From: Kineococcus mangrovi
GTDB taxonomy: Bacteria > Actinomycetota > Actinomycetes > Actinomycetales > Kineococcaceae
Direction of reading: 5' to 3'
Assembly (NCBI RefSeq): GCF_041320705.1
Contig: NZ_JBGGTQ010000003.1
Coordinates: 372,001-436,000, forward strand
Length of the DNA stretch: 64,000 nt
Under the pieces are notes generated by a model that was not told where the DNA came from, searched no databases, and worked only from the letters and a program-made list of their open reading frames with translations. Both the position numbers and the translations under genes were made by a program. Positions 43,742 through 53,996 of this stretch are shown one piece after another; within the stretch, counting starts at the first letter, position 1, and each line of letters starts with the position of its first letter.

Positions 43742-44758
43742 TCAGCGCGGCGGCGCGACCCGGTAGTGGTACGCGTGGTGGACGGTGAACCCGACGCCCG
43801 CGTACAGCGCCCGCGCGGCCGCGTTGTCGCCCTGCACCTGCAGGTACGTCGACGCGGCGCCGCGCGAGCGGGCCCAGTCCGCGACCTCGGCCAGCACCCG
43901 CCGGGCGAGGCCGCGGCGCCGGTGCGAGGGCAGCGTCTCCACGGCCGTCACGCCGGCCCAGCCGGGGGACAGGGACCCGCGCGCGATCGCCACCGTCGTC
44001 CCGCCGTCCACCTGGTCGTCCACCACCCGGACGAACACCTGCTCGTCGGCCGAGACGAGGACCCGGCGACCGGCCGGCGGCACGGTGGGCAGCCCCTGGT
44101 AGTGGTACCGCGCCAGCCACGCGTCGTCCGGCTCGGCGGCCGTCTCGACGCGCAGGCCGCCGGGCAGCGGGACCTCCGCGGCGCCGGGCAGGTCGTCGGT
44201 CGCGGCGGTCAGCACGACCGTCGGCGTCCGGACGGTCCACCCGGTGGCGGCCAGCAGGTCGACGAGCGCGGTGCCCTCGCCCAGCCCGCCGTCGGGGTGG
44301 GCGACGGCGAGCAGCGGCTGCAGCCCGCGGGTGGTGTGGAAGTCCACCACGGCGGCGACCGCCTCGCGCAGCGGGACCCCCGGGTCGCCCAGGGCCAGGG
44401 CGGAGTTCGCCCGGCCGGTGAACCCCTCGCTCGCGCGCAGCCGCCAGCCGCCGAGGTCGACGCGCTCCAGCGGCCGCCAGTGCTCGGCCATGACGCGTTC
44501 GAGGTCGTCGGTGCCGATCGCGGTGTGCGGCGGGCCCTTGCGGGCCGGGGGCGGCGGGACGGGCTTGGCGGCCAGGACGTCCGCGCGGGCCACGACGACC
44601 TCCCCGCGGCGCGTGGCGATGCGCAGCGACCGCTCGTCGGCGGCCAGCAGGTCCCCGAGGGCGTCGGTGGCCGACCCGTCGGGCAGCCGGTGGCGCACGA
44701 CGACGCGCCCGCCGACGGTCAGCGGGCGGACGAGCGCTTCGGGCGTGGGGTCGGTCAC
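43742..44758 (-). CDS. GNAT family N-acetyltransferase
   Basis: A 338-residue protein. An N-terminal region with a small beta domain (about 10-75, RVVVRHRLPDG and ATRRGEVVVARADVLAAKPV) and a middle degenerate GNAT-like half lead to the C-terminal GNAT domain with the acetyl-CoA loop LPSHRRRGLARRVLAEVADW and QVQGDNAAARALYAGVGF. Substrate unknown. Start GTG 44758 follows GGGAGA. It diverges from fdxA with a 99-nt shared upstream region. Confidence 0.85.
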   Translation of the reverse strand: MTDPTPEALVRPLTVGGRVVVRHRLPDGSATDALGDLLAADERSLRIATRRGEVVVARADVLAAKPVPPPPARKGPPHTAIGTDDLERVMAEHWRPLERVDLGGWRLRASEGFTGRANSALALGDPGVPLREAVAAVVDFHTTRGLQPLLAVAHPDGGLGEGTALVDLLAATGWTVRTPTVVLTAATDDLPGAAEVPLPGGLRVETAAEPDDAWLARYHYQGLPTVPPAGRRVLVSADEQVFVRVVDDQVDGGTTVAIARGSLSPGWAGVTAVETLPSHRRRGLARRVLAEVADWARSRGAASTYLQVQGDNAAARALYAGVGFTVHHAYHYRVAPPR

Positions 44759-44857
44759 TGCTCTCCCGGGGGTGGTGCGTGTGCGGTGTGCCGCAGGCGT
44801 CGGCGATACTACGGAGGGCGTCCCGGCCGCCCGCCCGCCGGAGGAGGAGGACATCCC

Positions 44858-45184
44858 GTGACCTACGTCATCGCGCAACCCTGCGTCGACGTCAAGGACA
44901 AGGCCTGCATCGAAGAGTGCCCCGTGGACTGCATCTACGAGGGTGAGCGGTCGCTGTACATCCACCCGGACGAGTGCGTCGACTGCGGTGCCTGTGAGCC
45001 GGTCTGCCCCGTGGAGGCCATCTACTACGAGGACGACGTCCCGGAGCAGTGGTCGGCCTTCACGGCGGCCAACGTCGAGTTCTTCGACACCGTCGGCTCA
45101 CCCGGCGGCGCGGCGAAGATGGGTGTCATCGCCGGCGACCACGCGGTCGTCACCGCGCTGCCCCCGCAGGCCGAGGGGCACTGA
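44858..45184 (+). CDS. fdxA: 7Fe ferredoxin FdxA
   Basis: A 108-residue [3Fe-4S][4Fe-4S] ferredoxin. Cluster cysteines are C9, C17, C21, C25, C40, C43, C46 and C50, in the order found in mycobacterial FdxA/FdxC (CIEECPVDCIYEG, CVDCGACEPVCP). It transfers electrons; partners are unknown. Start GTG 44858 follows GGAGGAGGAGG. A GATACT hexamer at 44805-44810 may be its -10. dapC starts 1 nt after its stop, an order conserved in actinobacteria. Confidence 0.96.
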   Translation: MTYVIAQPCVDVKDKACIEECPVDCIYEGERSLYIHPDECVDCGACEPVCPVEAIYYEDDVPEQWSAFTAANVEFFDTVGSPGGAAKMGVIAGDHAVVTALPPQAEGH

Positions 45185-45185
45185 C

Positions 45186-46379
45186 GTGAGCGCGCCGACC
45201 CACCACGAGCCGGCGTCCGGGGCCCGCGGCCGGGTCGGCGCGTCAGCCGGGGTGTCACTGCCGGACTTCCCCTGGGACTCCCTCGCGGCCGCCAAGGACC
45301 GCGCCCGGTCCCACCCCGGCGGGATCGTCGACCTCTCCGTCGGCACGCCCGTCGACCCGACACCGGCCGTCGTGGCCGACGCGCTGCGCTCGGCGGCCGA
45401 CGCGCCGGGCTACCCCCAGACGCACGGCACGGCGCCGCTGCGCGAAGCCGTCGCCGCCTGGTTCGCCCGGCGCCGCGGCGTCCCCGGGCTGGACCCCGAC
45501 GGGGTCCTGCCGACCGTCGGCTCCAAGGAGCTGGTGGCCTGGCTGCCGTTCCTGCTGGGGCTGGGCGGGGACGACGTCGTCGCCCACCCCGCGGTGGCCT
45601 ACCCGACGTACGACGTCGGTGCCCGGCTCGCCCGGGCGACCCCGCTGGGCGCCGACACCGTCGAGGAGCTGCAGGCCGCCTGGGACGGCGGCGCGCGGAT
45701 CCGGCTGCTGTGGCTGAACTCCCCGTCCAACCCGACCGGCGCCGTGCGCACCGTCGCCGAGCTCACGGCCCTCGTGGCGTGGGCGCGGGCGCACGACGTC
45801 GTCGTGGCCTCCGACGAGTGCTACGCCGAGCTGGGCTGGGCCCCGGCCCACGACACGACGGTCGGTGGCCTCGTCCCCTCCGTCCTGGACCCGCGCGTGT
45901 GCGGGGGCGACCACACCGGCCTGCTCGTGGCGTACTCCACGTCCAAGCAGTCCAACCTCGCCGGGTACCGGGCCGCGTTCCTGGCCGGGGACCCGGCGCT
46001 CGTGGCCGAGGTCCTGCAGGTGCGCAAGCACGCCGGGATGATCGTCCCCTGGCCCGTCCAGGTGGCGCTGCAGGCCGCCGTGAGCGACGACGCGCACGTC
46101 GCCGCGCAGCGCGAGGTCTACCGGGCCCGGCGCGAGGTGCTGCGGGAGGCGTTGCGGGGCGCGGGGTTCCGCGTCGACGCCAGCGAGGCCGGCCTGTACC
46201 TGTGGAGCACCCGGGGCGAGCCGGCGCGCACGACCGTGGACCTGCTGGCCGACCGCGGGGTCCTCGTGGCCCCCGGTGACTTCTACGGTCCGCCCGGGGA
46301 GCAGCACGTCCGCGTCGCGCTCACGGCGAGCGACGAGCGGGTGGCCCGCGCGGGGGAGCGGCTGGCCGACCTCGCGTGA
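45186..46379 (+). CDS. dapC: Succinyldiaminopimelate transaminase DapC
   Basis: A 397-residue class I/II PLP aminotransferase. The PLP Lys is in YSTSKQSNLAGYRAAF. VASDECYAELGW carries the PLP-ring Asp and Tyr, LWLNSPSNPTGAV carries the Asn, and HVRVALTASDERV the carboxylate Arg. It converts N-succinyl-2-amino-6-ketopimelate to succinyl-diaminopimelate for lysine and peptidoglycan. Assignment is supported by the upstream fdxA and by dapD and dapE within 5 kb. Start GTG 45186; the first 25 residues are likely disordered. Confidence 0.93.
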   Translation: MSAPTHHEPASGARGRVGASAGVSLPDFPWDSLAAAKDRARSHPGGIVDLSVGTPVDPTPAVVADALRSAADAPGYPQTHGTAPLREAVAAWFARRRGVPGLDPDGVLPTVGSKELVAWLPFLLGLGGDDVVAHPAVAYPTYDVGARLARATPLGADTVEELQAAWDGGARIRLLWLNSPSNPTGAVRTVAELTALVAWARAHDVVVASDECYAELGWAPAHDTTVGGLVPSVLDPRVCGGDHTGLLVAYSTSKQSNLAGYRAAFLAGDPALVAEVLQVRKHAGMIVPWPVQVALQAAVSDDAHVAAQREVYRARREVLREALRGAGFRVDASEAGLYLWSTRGEPARTTVDLLADRGVLVAPGDFYGPPGEQHVRVALTASDERVARAGERLADLA

Positions 46380-46427
46380 GGGTCCACCCGTGCAGGACCT
46401 GTGTCGCGAGCGTTCGACGGGGGCGGG

Positions 46428-46433
46428 TACGGT
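46428..46433 (+). promoter_or_regulatory. -10 hexamer for gltA, leaderless
   Basis: TACGGT ending 6 nt before ATG 46440; no Shine-Dalgarno. Confidence 0.4.
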
Positions 46434-46439
46434 CGCGAC

Positions 46440-47726
<1,287 letters not shown>

Positions 47727-47733
47727 CCCCCGC

Positions 47734-47749
47734 CCGGCGGCTGCGCCGG
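47734..47749. terminator. Short hairpin between convergent gltA and the lysozyme-like gene
   Basis: CCGGCG and CGCCGG pair around GCTG in the 24-nt gap. Confidence 0.5.
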
Positions 47750-47750
47750 C

Positions 47751-48689
47751 TCAGACGCCCAGCCGGACCTGGACCCCGCCCCGGGGCAACCCGGTGGCGG
47801 TCGCCGTCCAGCCGCGGCCGGACTCGTCCCGGCTCCACCGCGAACCCTGCACGCTGACCTCCGTGACGTCGTAGACCGAGGCGCTGGCCACCGCCCACCC
47901 GGCGACGGCCCAGGCGAGGCGCTCGGCCTCGGCGTCGGTGCCGGTCAGGGTGAACTCCAGCGCCCGGCCGCGCGTCCCCGCGACGACCTGCGGCGTCGTG
48001 GTCGTCACCTGCGTCGCGGCGGCGTCGGCGAAGCGCTGCGCGACGGGGGACGGCTGCACGTCGTCGCCGGACTCCTGCGAGACCGGCGCGGGCCGCAGGT
48101 GGCACGTGAAACCCCCCGGGGTGTACCCCGTCAGGGTCGAGGCGACGAGCCGCGCCTCCGGTTCGTGGTCGCCGTAGGCCAGCGGGAACCCGCTGCGCTG
48201 CACGCGCTGCGCGGCGTCGGTGACCGGCAGGTCCCGGTACCCCTCGACGTCCACCAGCGCGTCGTAGAACGCGTTGGTCGCGTGCACCGGGTCCCGCACC
48301 TGCTCCGGGGACCCCCAGCCCTGCGAGGGCCGCTGCTGGAACAGGCCCAGGGAGTCGCGGTCGCCGTGGTCGAGGTTGCGCATCCCGGACTCCTGCACGA
48401 TCGTCGCGATCCCGATCGTCGCCGCCCGCGCCGGCAGGCCGCGGCGGACGGCGATGCCGACGACGGTCGCGGCGTTGGCCGCCTGCTCGGGCGACATCGA
48501 CGTCGACTCCCCGTCCACGCTCGCGCGGCAGCGCTCGACGACCACGGGTGCCCCCGGGTCGCGGGTGAGCCAGACGACCCCGCCGGCGACGACGACCCCC
48601 ACCGCGACGAGCGCCGTCACCAGCCGCAGGCGGCGGGTCCGGCGGACGCCGGGCGGGGTGCGCCGGGACGGGGGTGCGGTCCGGGCCAC
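47751..48689 (-). CDS. Secreted or anchored lysozyme-like protein
   Basis: A 312-residue protein. An Arg-rich N-terminus and one helix (VTALVAVGVVVAGGVVWLT) are followed by a domain with AATIGIATIVQESGMRNLDH and SLGLFQQRPSQGWGSPEQV. That segment recalls lytic transglycosylase cores (ES with GLFQ), widespread in actinobacteria without assigned function. A C-terminal beta-rich portion (about 225-312) may be a separate domain. Catalytic Glu would be in QESGM. It starts 1 nt after the dapD stop, so it is probably co-transcribed with dapD. Confidence 0.78.
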   Translation of the reverse strand: MARTAPPSRRTPPGVRRTRRLRLVTALVAVGVVVAGGVVWLTRDPGAPVVVERCRASVDGESTSMSPEQAANAATVVGIAVRRGLPARAATIGIATIVQESGMRNLDHGDRDSLGLFQQRPSQGWGSPEQVRDPVHATNAFYDALVDVEGYRDLPVTDAAQRVQRSGFPLAYGDHEPEARLVASTLTGYTPGGFTCHLRPAPVSQESGDDVQPSPVAQRFADAAATQVTTTTPQVVAGTRGRALEFTLTGTDAEAERLAWAVAGWAVASASVYDVTEVSVQGSRWSRDESGRGWTATATGLPRGGVQVRLGV

Positions 48690-48690
48690 C

Positions 48691-49689
48691 TCAGTTGGCG
48701 TGCAGCGCGGGGTTCAGCTCCACCCGGACGCCCTTGCGCGGCAGCGCCTCGACCTGGCCGGTCTGGGAGTTGCGGCGGAACAGCAACCCGTCCGAGCCCG
48801 AGAGCGTGCGGGCCGAGACCGTCTGCCGGACCGTGCCGTCCTCGCCCAGCAGGCTGACCTTCGTCCCGGCCGTGACGTACGTCCCGGCCTCCACGACGCA
48901 GTCGTCGCCCAGGCTGATGCCCGTGCCGGAGTTCGCGCCGAGCAGCGTCCGCTGCCCGATGCTCACGACCTGCTTGCCGCCCCCGGACAGCGTCCCCATG
49001 ATCGAGGCGCCGCCGCCGACGTCGGAGCCGTCGCCGACGACGACGCCCGCGGAGACGCGGCCCTCGACCATCGAGGTGCCCAGGGTGCCGGCGTTGAAGT
49101 TCACGAAGCCCTCGTGCATGACGGTCGTCCCGGCCGCCAGGTGCGCACCCAGGCGGACGCGGTCGGCGTCGGCGATGCGGACCCCGGCGGGCGTCACGTA
49201 GTCGGTCATGCGCGGGAACTTGTCGACCCCGAAGACGGTGACCGGCCCGGCGTTCGCCCTCAGCGCCAACCGGACCCGTTCGAAGTCGGCCACGGCGCAC
49301 GGGCCGTGGTTGGTCCACACGACGTTGGTCAGGACGCCGAAGATCCCGTCGAGGTTCGCGCCGTGCGGTGCGACGAGGCGGTGCGAGAGCAGGTGCAGGC
49401 GCAGGTAGGCGTCGGCGGTGTCCGCCGGCGCCGCGTCGAGGTCGACGTCGACCGTCAGCACCCGCTGGCGGGTGCGGCGGTGGATGTCGTCGGACTCCAG
49501 CGAGGCCAGCTCGGCCGGCACGCCGTAGGAGCTCGTCGTCGGTGCGGGGCCGAGGGCGGGGAAGGGGAACCAGACGTCGAGCACCGTGCCGTCCTCGGCG
49601 TACGTGGCCAGGCCGTGGCCCCACGCGCGCCGCTGCCCAGCGGCCTGCGCGGAGGTCGGGTCGGGGGACGGGGTGCTCTGCTCGCTCAC
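48691..49689 (-). CDS. dapD: Tetrahydrodipicolinate N-succinyltransferase, actinobacterial type
   Basis: A 332-residue acyltransferase. The C-terminal part is a left-handed beta-helix with hexapeptide repeats ([38 protein letters not shown] and [20 protein letters not shown]). The N-terminal domain ([20 protein letters not shown]) is that of the long actinobacterial DapD. It uses succinyl-CoA in the lysine/diaminopimelate pathway. GTG 49689 lies 7 nt after a TAGGGT hexamer. The frame opens at 50094, but that is a dapE shadow. Divergent from dapE through a symmetric promoter. Confidence 0.94.
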   Translation of the reverse strand: MSEQSTPSPDPTSAQAAGQRRAWGHGLATYAEDGTVLDVWFPFPALGPAPTTSSYGVPAELASLESDDIHRRTRQRVLTVDVDLDAAPADTADAYLRLHLLSHRLVAPHGANLDGIFGVLTNVVWTNHGPCAVADFERVRLALRANAGPVTVFGVDKFPRMTDYVTPAGVRIADADRVRLGAHLAAGTTVMHEGFVNFNAGTLGTSMVEGRVSAGVVVGDGSDVGGGASIMGTLSGGGKQVVSIGQRTLLGANSGTGISLGDDCVVEAGTYVTAGTKVSLLGEDGTVRQTVSARTLSGSDGLLFRRNSQTGQVEALPRKGVRVELNPALHAN

Positions 49690-49696
49690 GCGCCCG

Positions 49697-49725
49697 ACCC
49701 TACAAGCGGGGCCCCTGGCTAGGGT
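49697..49725. promoter_or_regulatory. Symmetric divergent promoter of dapD and dapE
   Basis: Two TAGGGT hexamers face outward: minus strand at 49702-49697 for dapD and plus strand at 49720-49725 for dapE, 17 nt apart. Each ends 7 nt before its GTG start, so both mRNAs would be leaderless. The -35 position of each promoter coincides exactly with the -10 of the other. Confidence 0.55.
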
Positions 49726-49732
49726 GAGGCGC

Positions 49733-50887
49733 GTGAGCGTCCCCACCTCCACGCCCCCCTCGGCCGGACCCGGCACCGACCCGACCGACCTGACCGACCC
49801 GGGCCTCGACGTCGTCGAGCTGGTCCGGCGGATCTGCGACACCCCCTCGGTCAGCGGTGACGAACGCGCCCTGGCCGACGCCGTCGAGGCCGCGCTCACC
49901 GCCCTGGCCGGGTTCGAGGTCACGCGCGACGGTGACGCCGTCGTGGCCCGCACGACGCTGGGCCGCCCCGAGCGCGTCCTGCTGGCCGGCCACCTCGACA
50001 CCGTTCCGCTCACCGACCCCCCGAACCTGCCGGTGCGCCGCGAGCAGCACCCCGTCGACGGGGACGTCCTCGTCGGGCGCGGCACGTGCGACATGAAGGG
50101 CGGGGTGGGGGTGCAGCTGGCCCTGGCCCGCCGCGCGGCCGCCGCGGGGGAGGACCTCGCCCGCGACGTGACGTTCGTCTTCTACGACCACGAGGAGGTC
50201 GAGGCCGCCCGCAACGGGCTGGGCCGGCTGGCCCGGAACCACCCCGGCCTGCTCGCCGCGGACTTCGCCGTCCTGCTGGAACCGTCCTCGGCCGTCGTCG
50301 AGGGCGGCTGCAACGGCACGCTGCGCGCCGAGGTCACGACGACCGGCACGGCGGCGCACTCGGCCCGACCCTGGCGCGGGCACAACGCGATCCACGACGC
50401 GGCGCCGGTCCTGGCGCGCCTGGCCGCCTACGCGCCGCGCGAGGTCGACGTCGAGGGCCTGGTGTTCCGCGAGGCCCTCAACGCCGTCCTCGTCAGCGGC
50501 GGCGTCGCGGGCAACGTCATCCCCGACCGCTGCACCGTCACCGTGAACTACCGGTTCGCGCCGTCGCTGGACGCCGCCGGCGCGCAGGCGCACGTGCGGG
50601 AGGTCTTCGACGGGTTCGCCGTCGAGGTCACCGACGTCGCCGAGGGGGCCCGGCCGGGCCTGCACCTGCCGGCCGCCGCCGACTTCGTCGCTCGCACCGG
50701 CACCACCCCGCTGCCCAAGTACGGCTGGACGGACGTCGCGCGCTTCTCCGCGCTCGGCGTACCGGCCGTGAACTACGGCCCCGGTGACAACGCCACCGCC
50801 CACGCCGACGACGAGCGCTGCCGCACGGCCGAGGTCGAGCAGTGCCTGGAGGTCCTCACCGGCTGGCTGCTGGACGGCGCCCGGTGA
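49733..50887 (+). CDS. dapE: Succinyl-diaminopimelate desuccinylase
   Basis: A 384-residue M20 metallopeptidase. Metal ligands lie in [61 protein letters not shown] and the C-terminal [20 protein letters not shown]; the dimerisation domain has [18 protein letters not shown]. It releases LL-diaminopimelate and succinate. Start GTG 49733 is leaderless by position. The gene begins a five-gene string with 4-nt overlaps. Confidence 0.95.
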   Translation: MSVPTSTPPSAGPGTDPTDLTDPGLDVVELVRRICDTPSVSGDERALADAVEAALTALAGFEVTRDGDAVVARTTLGRPERVLLAGHLDTVPLTDPPNLPVRREQHPVDGDVLVGRGTCDMKGGVGVQLALARRAAAAGEDLARDVTFVFYDHEEVEAARNGLGRLARNHPGLLAADFAVLLEPSSAVVEGGCNGTLRAEVTTTGTAAHSARPWRGHNAIHDAAPVLARLAAYAPREVDVEGLVFREALNAVLVSGGVAGNVIPDRCTVTVNYRFAPSLDAAGAQAHVREVFDGFAVEVTDVAEGARPGLHLPAAADFVARTGTTPLPKYGWTDVARFSALGVPAVNYGPGDNATAHADDERCRTAEVEQCLEVLTGWLLDGAR

Positions 50888-51522
50888 GCACGATCTGCCT
50901 GTACGGCAGCGCCTCCGGCGGGATCGACCCCGTGCACGTGGAACTGGCCGCGACCGTGGGCCGCCGCATCGGCGAACGCGGTCACGACCTCGTCTACGGC
51001 GGTGGCGGGACGTCGGTCATGGGGGCCGCCGAGGCCGCCGCCCGGGCCGCGGGCGCGCGCACCACCGGCGTCATGCCCCAGGCCCTGCTGGACCTGGAAC
51101 TGCCCCCCGAGGGCCTGGGGGAACTCGTCGTCACGGGCGACATGCGCGAGCGCAAGGCGCAGATGGACGCCCGCGCCGACGCCTTCGTCGTCCTGCCCGG
51201 CGGGCTGGGCACCCTGGAGGAGCTGTTCGAGATCTGGGTCGCCCGGACCATCGGCCTGCACACGAAACCGCTGGCCGTCCTCGACCGCGCGGGCCACTAC
51301 GCCGGGCTGCGGACGTGGCTGGACCAGCTCGTCGACTCCGGGTTCGCCCGCCCCCTCGTCTTCGACTGCATCTGCTGGACCGACGACCCCGAGGAGGCGC
51401 TGGACCACCTCGAACGCGCTCCGCGGGAACGGATCTCGCTGCCGAGCTCGGAGATCGTGGGCTCGTTCGCCGACTTCCCCACCGACGGGCCGGCCGGAGC
51501 GGGCGGGGGAGCGGGGAGGTGA
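50884..51522 (+). CDS. LOG family protein (nucleoside monophosphate phosphoribohydrolase)
   Basis: A 212-residue TIGR00730-type protein. The LOG motif PGGLGTLEELFEIW is intact, as is VYGGGGTSVMGAAE at the nucleotide loop and MRERKAQMDARADAFVVL. LOG enzymes cleave the N-glycosidic bond of nucleotide monophosphates, including cytokinin precursors; mycobacterial Rv1205 is a known member. Start GTG 50884 overlaps the dapE stop (GTGA). The neighbour order dapE-LOG is frequent in actinobacteria. Confidence 0.93.
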   Translation: MSTICLYGSASGGIDPVHVELAATVGRRIGERGHDLVYGGGGTSVMGAAEAAARAAGARTTGVMPQALLDLELPPEGLGELVVTGDMRERKAQMDARADAFVVLPGGLGTLEELFEIWVARTIGLHTKPLAVLDRAGHYAGLRTWLDQLVDSGFARPLVFDCICWTDDPEEALDHLERAPRERISLPSSEIVGSFADFPTDGPAGAGGGAGR

Positions 51523-51797
51523 CCCTGCTGCTGCTCGTCCTCGTGCTGGCGGCGATCGGGGCCGTCGTCGCCGTCGTCACGGGGCGCATCGGCGGTGCGA
51601 TGGGGCCGGCCACCTCCACCCGCCCGTACCGGGGGCTGCCTGAGGGGCCCGTGAGCGCCGGGGACGTCGACGCGGTCCGGTTCTCCCTGGGGCTGCGCGG
51701 GTACCGGATGGACGAGGTGGACGCGGTGCTGGACCGGTTGCGCGAGGAGATCCGCGAACGGGACGAGGAGCTGGCGGCGTGGCGGGAGGAGGAGTGA
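51519..51797 (+). CDS. DivIVA-domain small membrane protein
   Basis: A 92-residue protein with one N-terminal helix (LLLLVLVLAAIGAVVAVVTG), a short linker, and a short DivIVA-type motif (VRFSLGLRGYRMDEVDAVLD) followed by a charged coiled coil to the C-terminus. Such proteins may sense membrane curvature or interact with polar growth machinery; not shown here. It overlaps both neighbours by 4 nt. Confidence 0.85.
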   Translation: MTLLLLVLVLAAIGAVVAVVTGRIGGAMGPATSTRPYRGLPEGPVSAGDVDAVRFSLGLRGYRMDEVDAVLDRLREEIRERDEELAAWREEE

Positions 51798-52315
51798 GCC
51801 GCGCTCGCTCCCGGGTCCGGCACGGGGGGCACCTGGTGGAGTTCACGGCGTCCGCCCTCGTCACCGGCCGCGTCCGGCACGTGTTCGACGTCCTCACCGA
51901 CTGGCCGCGGCAGACGGCCTGGGTGCCGGCGACCGTCGTCGCCCGCGCCGAGGGCAGCCCCGTCGCGGCCGTGGGGGAGCGCTTCGCCGGGACGACGACG
52001 TTCGGCCCGTTCACGCTCGTCGACGCCATGGAGGTCCTCGAGCGCGTCCCGCCGGACGGGACCGAGGGGCCGGGGGCGGTCGGCCGCGTCCGCGTGGTCA
52101 AGACCGGTGACGTCCTCGGCGGCGACGTCGACATCGTGGTCGCCCCCGCCGGCGGCGGCCGCGTCCGGGTGGACTGGACCGAGCGCGTCCTGGTCCGCCC
52201 CCGCTGGCTGGCCCGGCTCGCCGCCCTCGGCGGACCGCTGCCCGGGGTCGTCGGCGAGCTCGCCTTCGAGGCGGTGCTGCGGACCGCCTCGGACGACCTG
52301 CGCGGACCGTCGTGA
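51794..52315 (+). CDS. SRPBCC family protein (polyketide cyclase-like)
   Basis: A 173-residue protein. The domain begins LVEFTASALVTGRVRHVFDV and continues with LTDWPRQTAWVPATVVARAE, then GGDVDIVVAPAGGGRVRVDW and WTERVLVRPRWLARLAALGG. It fits the START/Bet v1 fold with a hydrophobic ligand cavity; ligand unknown. It overlaps the DivIVA-like gene and the next glycosyltransferase gene by 4 nt each. Alternative start at 51779 would overlap more. Confidence 0.82.
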   Translation: MSRARSRVRHGGHLVEFTASALVTGRVRHVFDVLTDWPRQTAWVPATVVARAEGSPVAAVGERFAGTTTFGPFTLVDAMEVLERVPPDGTEGPGAVGRVRVVKTGDVLGGDVDIVVAPAGGGRVRVDWTERVLVRPRWLARLAALGGPLPGVVGELAFEAVLRTASDDLRGPS

Positions 52316-53553
52316 CGGCGCTCGAGGCCGCCGGCGGCACCCGGCTGCCCGTGCGCCACCGGCTCCTGCTGCGGTGGCTGCGGCTGCCCGTGGCGTGCCG
52401 CGTCCTCGCCGTCTACGTCGCGGCGCGGCTGTTCTCCGCCGCGGTCCTGGCCGAGGTGGCCCGCTTCCAGCCGGCCAGCACGTGGACCCCGGCGGACCCC
52501 GGCTACGGCGACATGCTCGGGCTCTGGGACGCGACCTGGTACGAGCGGATCGCGACCGAGGGATACCCCGACGCGGTCCCGCTGGGCTCGAGCGGCGACC
52601 CGCAGCAGTCGGCGCTCGCGTTCTACCCCGTCGCGCCCCTGCTGGCGCGCCTGCTCACGACCACGGGCCTGTCGTTCGGTGCCGCCGGGGCCCTCGTCTC
52701 GCTCGTCGCGGGCGCCGCGGCGGCCGTCGGGATCGAGGCGCTGCTGCGCCGCACGCTGCGCCGGCGCGTGAGCGCCACCGCGGCCCGTCGCGGCGCCTGG
52801 GCCGCGGCCGTCCTGTTCTGCCTCGCCCCGCCCTCGCTCGTCTACCAGGTGCCGTACACCGAGGGGCCGGCGCTGGCCCTGCTCGTGGGCTTCCTGCTGT
52901 GCCTGCAGCGCGGCCGGTACCTGCCCGCCGCGCTGCTGGCGCTGCTGCTCGGGCTCACGCGGCCCGTCGCCGTGCCGCTGTCCGTCGTCGTCGCGGTGCA
53001 CCTGGGGCTGCGGGCGTGGGCCGGTCACCGCGCGGGGACGGTCCTCGGGGGCCGGGAGGCCGTGCGCGGCCTGGGGCTGCTCGCGGCCTCCGGGGCGGCG
53101 GGCCTGCTGTGGCCGTTCACGGCCTGGCAGCTCACGGGCCGGCCGGACGCCTACACCGCGACGATGGGCGCCTGGCGAGCCGGCGGCGACGTGGTGCCGC
53201 TGGAGCCGTGGTGGGGGATCTCGCAGTACGTCCTGGGGCCCCTCGGCCCGCTCGTGCTCGTGGCCGCCGTCGTCGCGTACGCGGCCTGGCTCCTCTCGCC
53301 CCGCACCCGCGCGCTCGGACCGGAGCTGCGCACCTGGTGCCTGGCCTACGTCGGGTACCTGCTCCTCGTCCTGGACCCGTTCACCAGCCTGTTCCGCTAC
53401 CTCGTCCTCCTCTTCCCGCTCGGGGCGCTCGTCGCGCTGCGCCCCGGGCGTCGCGTCCCGCTGACCGGTTGGGTCGTGTGCTGCCTGGCGCTGCAGGTGG
53501 TCTGGACGGCGTGGTTGTGGCGTTTCTCACCCCCGGCGGACTGGCCGCCGTGA
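52312..53553 (+). CDS. Mannosyltransferase PIG-V family membrane protein
   Basis: A 413-residue integral membrane protein with about 8-10 helices. The first luminal loop has the LWDATWYERIATEGY motif, analogous to the WDxxWY element of PIG-V-type GPI mannosyltransferases, and later QSALAFYPVAPLLARLL. Hydrophobic helices include LLVGFLLCLQ, LGLLAASGAAGLLWPFTAW and LLLVLDPFTSLFRYLVLLFP. It probably transfers a polyprenyl-phosphate-linked sugar outside the membrane; acceptor unknown. Last gene of the overlapping string from dapE. Confidence 0.85.
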   Translation: MTALEAAGGTRLPVRHRLLLRWLRLPVACRVLAVYVAARLFSAAVLAEVARFQPASTWTPADPGYGDMLGLWDATWYERIATEGYPDAVPLGSSGDPQQSALAFYPVAPLLARLLTTTGLSFGAAGALVSLVAGAAAAVGIEALLRRTLRRRVSATAARRGAWAAAVLFCLAPPSLVYQVPYTEGPALALLVGFLLCLQRGRYLPAALLALLLGLTRPVAVPLSVVVAVHLGLRAWAGHRAGTVLGGREAVRGLGLLAASGAAGLLWPFTAWQLTGRPDAYTATMGAWRAGGDVVPLEPWWGISQYVLGPLGPLVLVAAVVAYAAWLLSPRTRALGPELRTWCLAYVGYLLLVLDPFTSLFRYLVLLFPLGALVALRPGRRVPLTGWVVCCLALQVVWTAWLWRFSPPADWPP

Positions 53554-53721
53554 CCCGCGGGCGCCTCCGCCCGTGACCTGCCGGTGATCGTCCGGCGAGC
53601 CCCTGCGCCCGCCGCGGGGGTGCGGTGGGGGATGATGTACCCCAACACGCTGTCCAAGACGTTGCCCGCGGCACCCGGCCGCGGGTGGCGCGCGCACGCG
53701 ACGACGAGAGGGAGCACGCCG

Positions 53722-53889
53722 ATGGCGGCCATGAAGCCGAGGACCGGGGACGGTCCGCTGGAGGTCACCAAGGAAGGACGTGGCATCGTCCTGCGGATGC
53801 CGCTGGAGGGCGGTGGCCGGCTCGTGGTGGAGATGACGCCCGACGAGGCCAAGGCCCTCGGGGAGGCCATCACCTCGGTCGTGGGCTGA
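53722..53889 (+). CDS. DUF3117 small protein
   Basis: A 55-residue protein, MAAMKPRTGDGPLEVTKEGR followed by GIVLRMPLEGGGRLVVEMTP and DEAKALGEAI. This is the highly conserved actinobacterial DUF3117 family, whose function is unknown. The open frame extends upstream, but the family starts at this ATG, which has GAGAGGGAG 8 nt before it. A strong terminator follows directly, so it is probably expressed alone. Confidence 0.93.
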   Translation: MAAMKPRTGDGPLEVTKEGRGIVLRMPLEGGGRLVVEMTPDEAKALGEAITSVVG

Positions 53890-53898
53890 GGGACGGCA

Positions 53899-53932
53899 CG
53901 GGGCGGGTACCTGCTGAGGGGTACCCGCCCCG
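53899..53932 (+). terminator. 13-bp perfect terminator hairpin after DUF3117
   Basis: CGGGGCGGGTACC pairs with GGTACCCGCCCCG around an 8-nt loop, 9 nt after the stop. Confidence 0.75.
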
Positions 53933-53996
53933 ACACGTCTGCGCACCACCCCCGCCGCCCGCGTCAGCGCCCACCAGCGAGAGTCAGGACCGCCCC

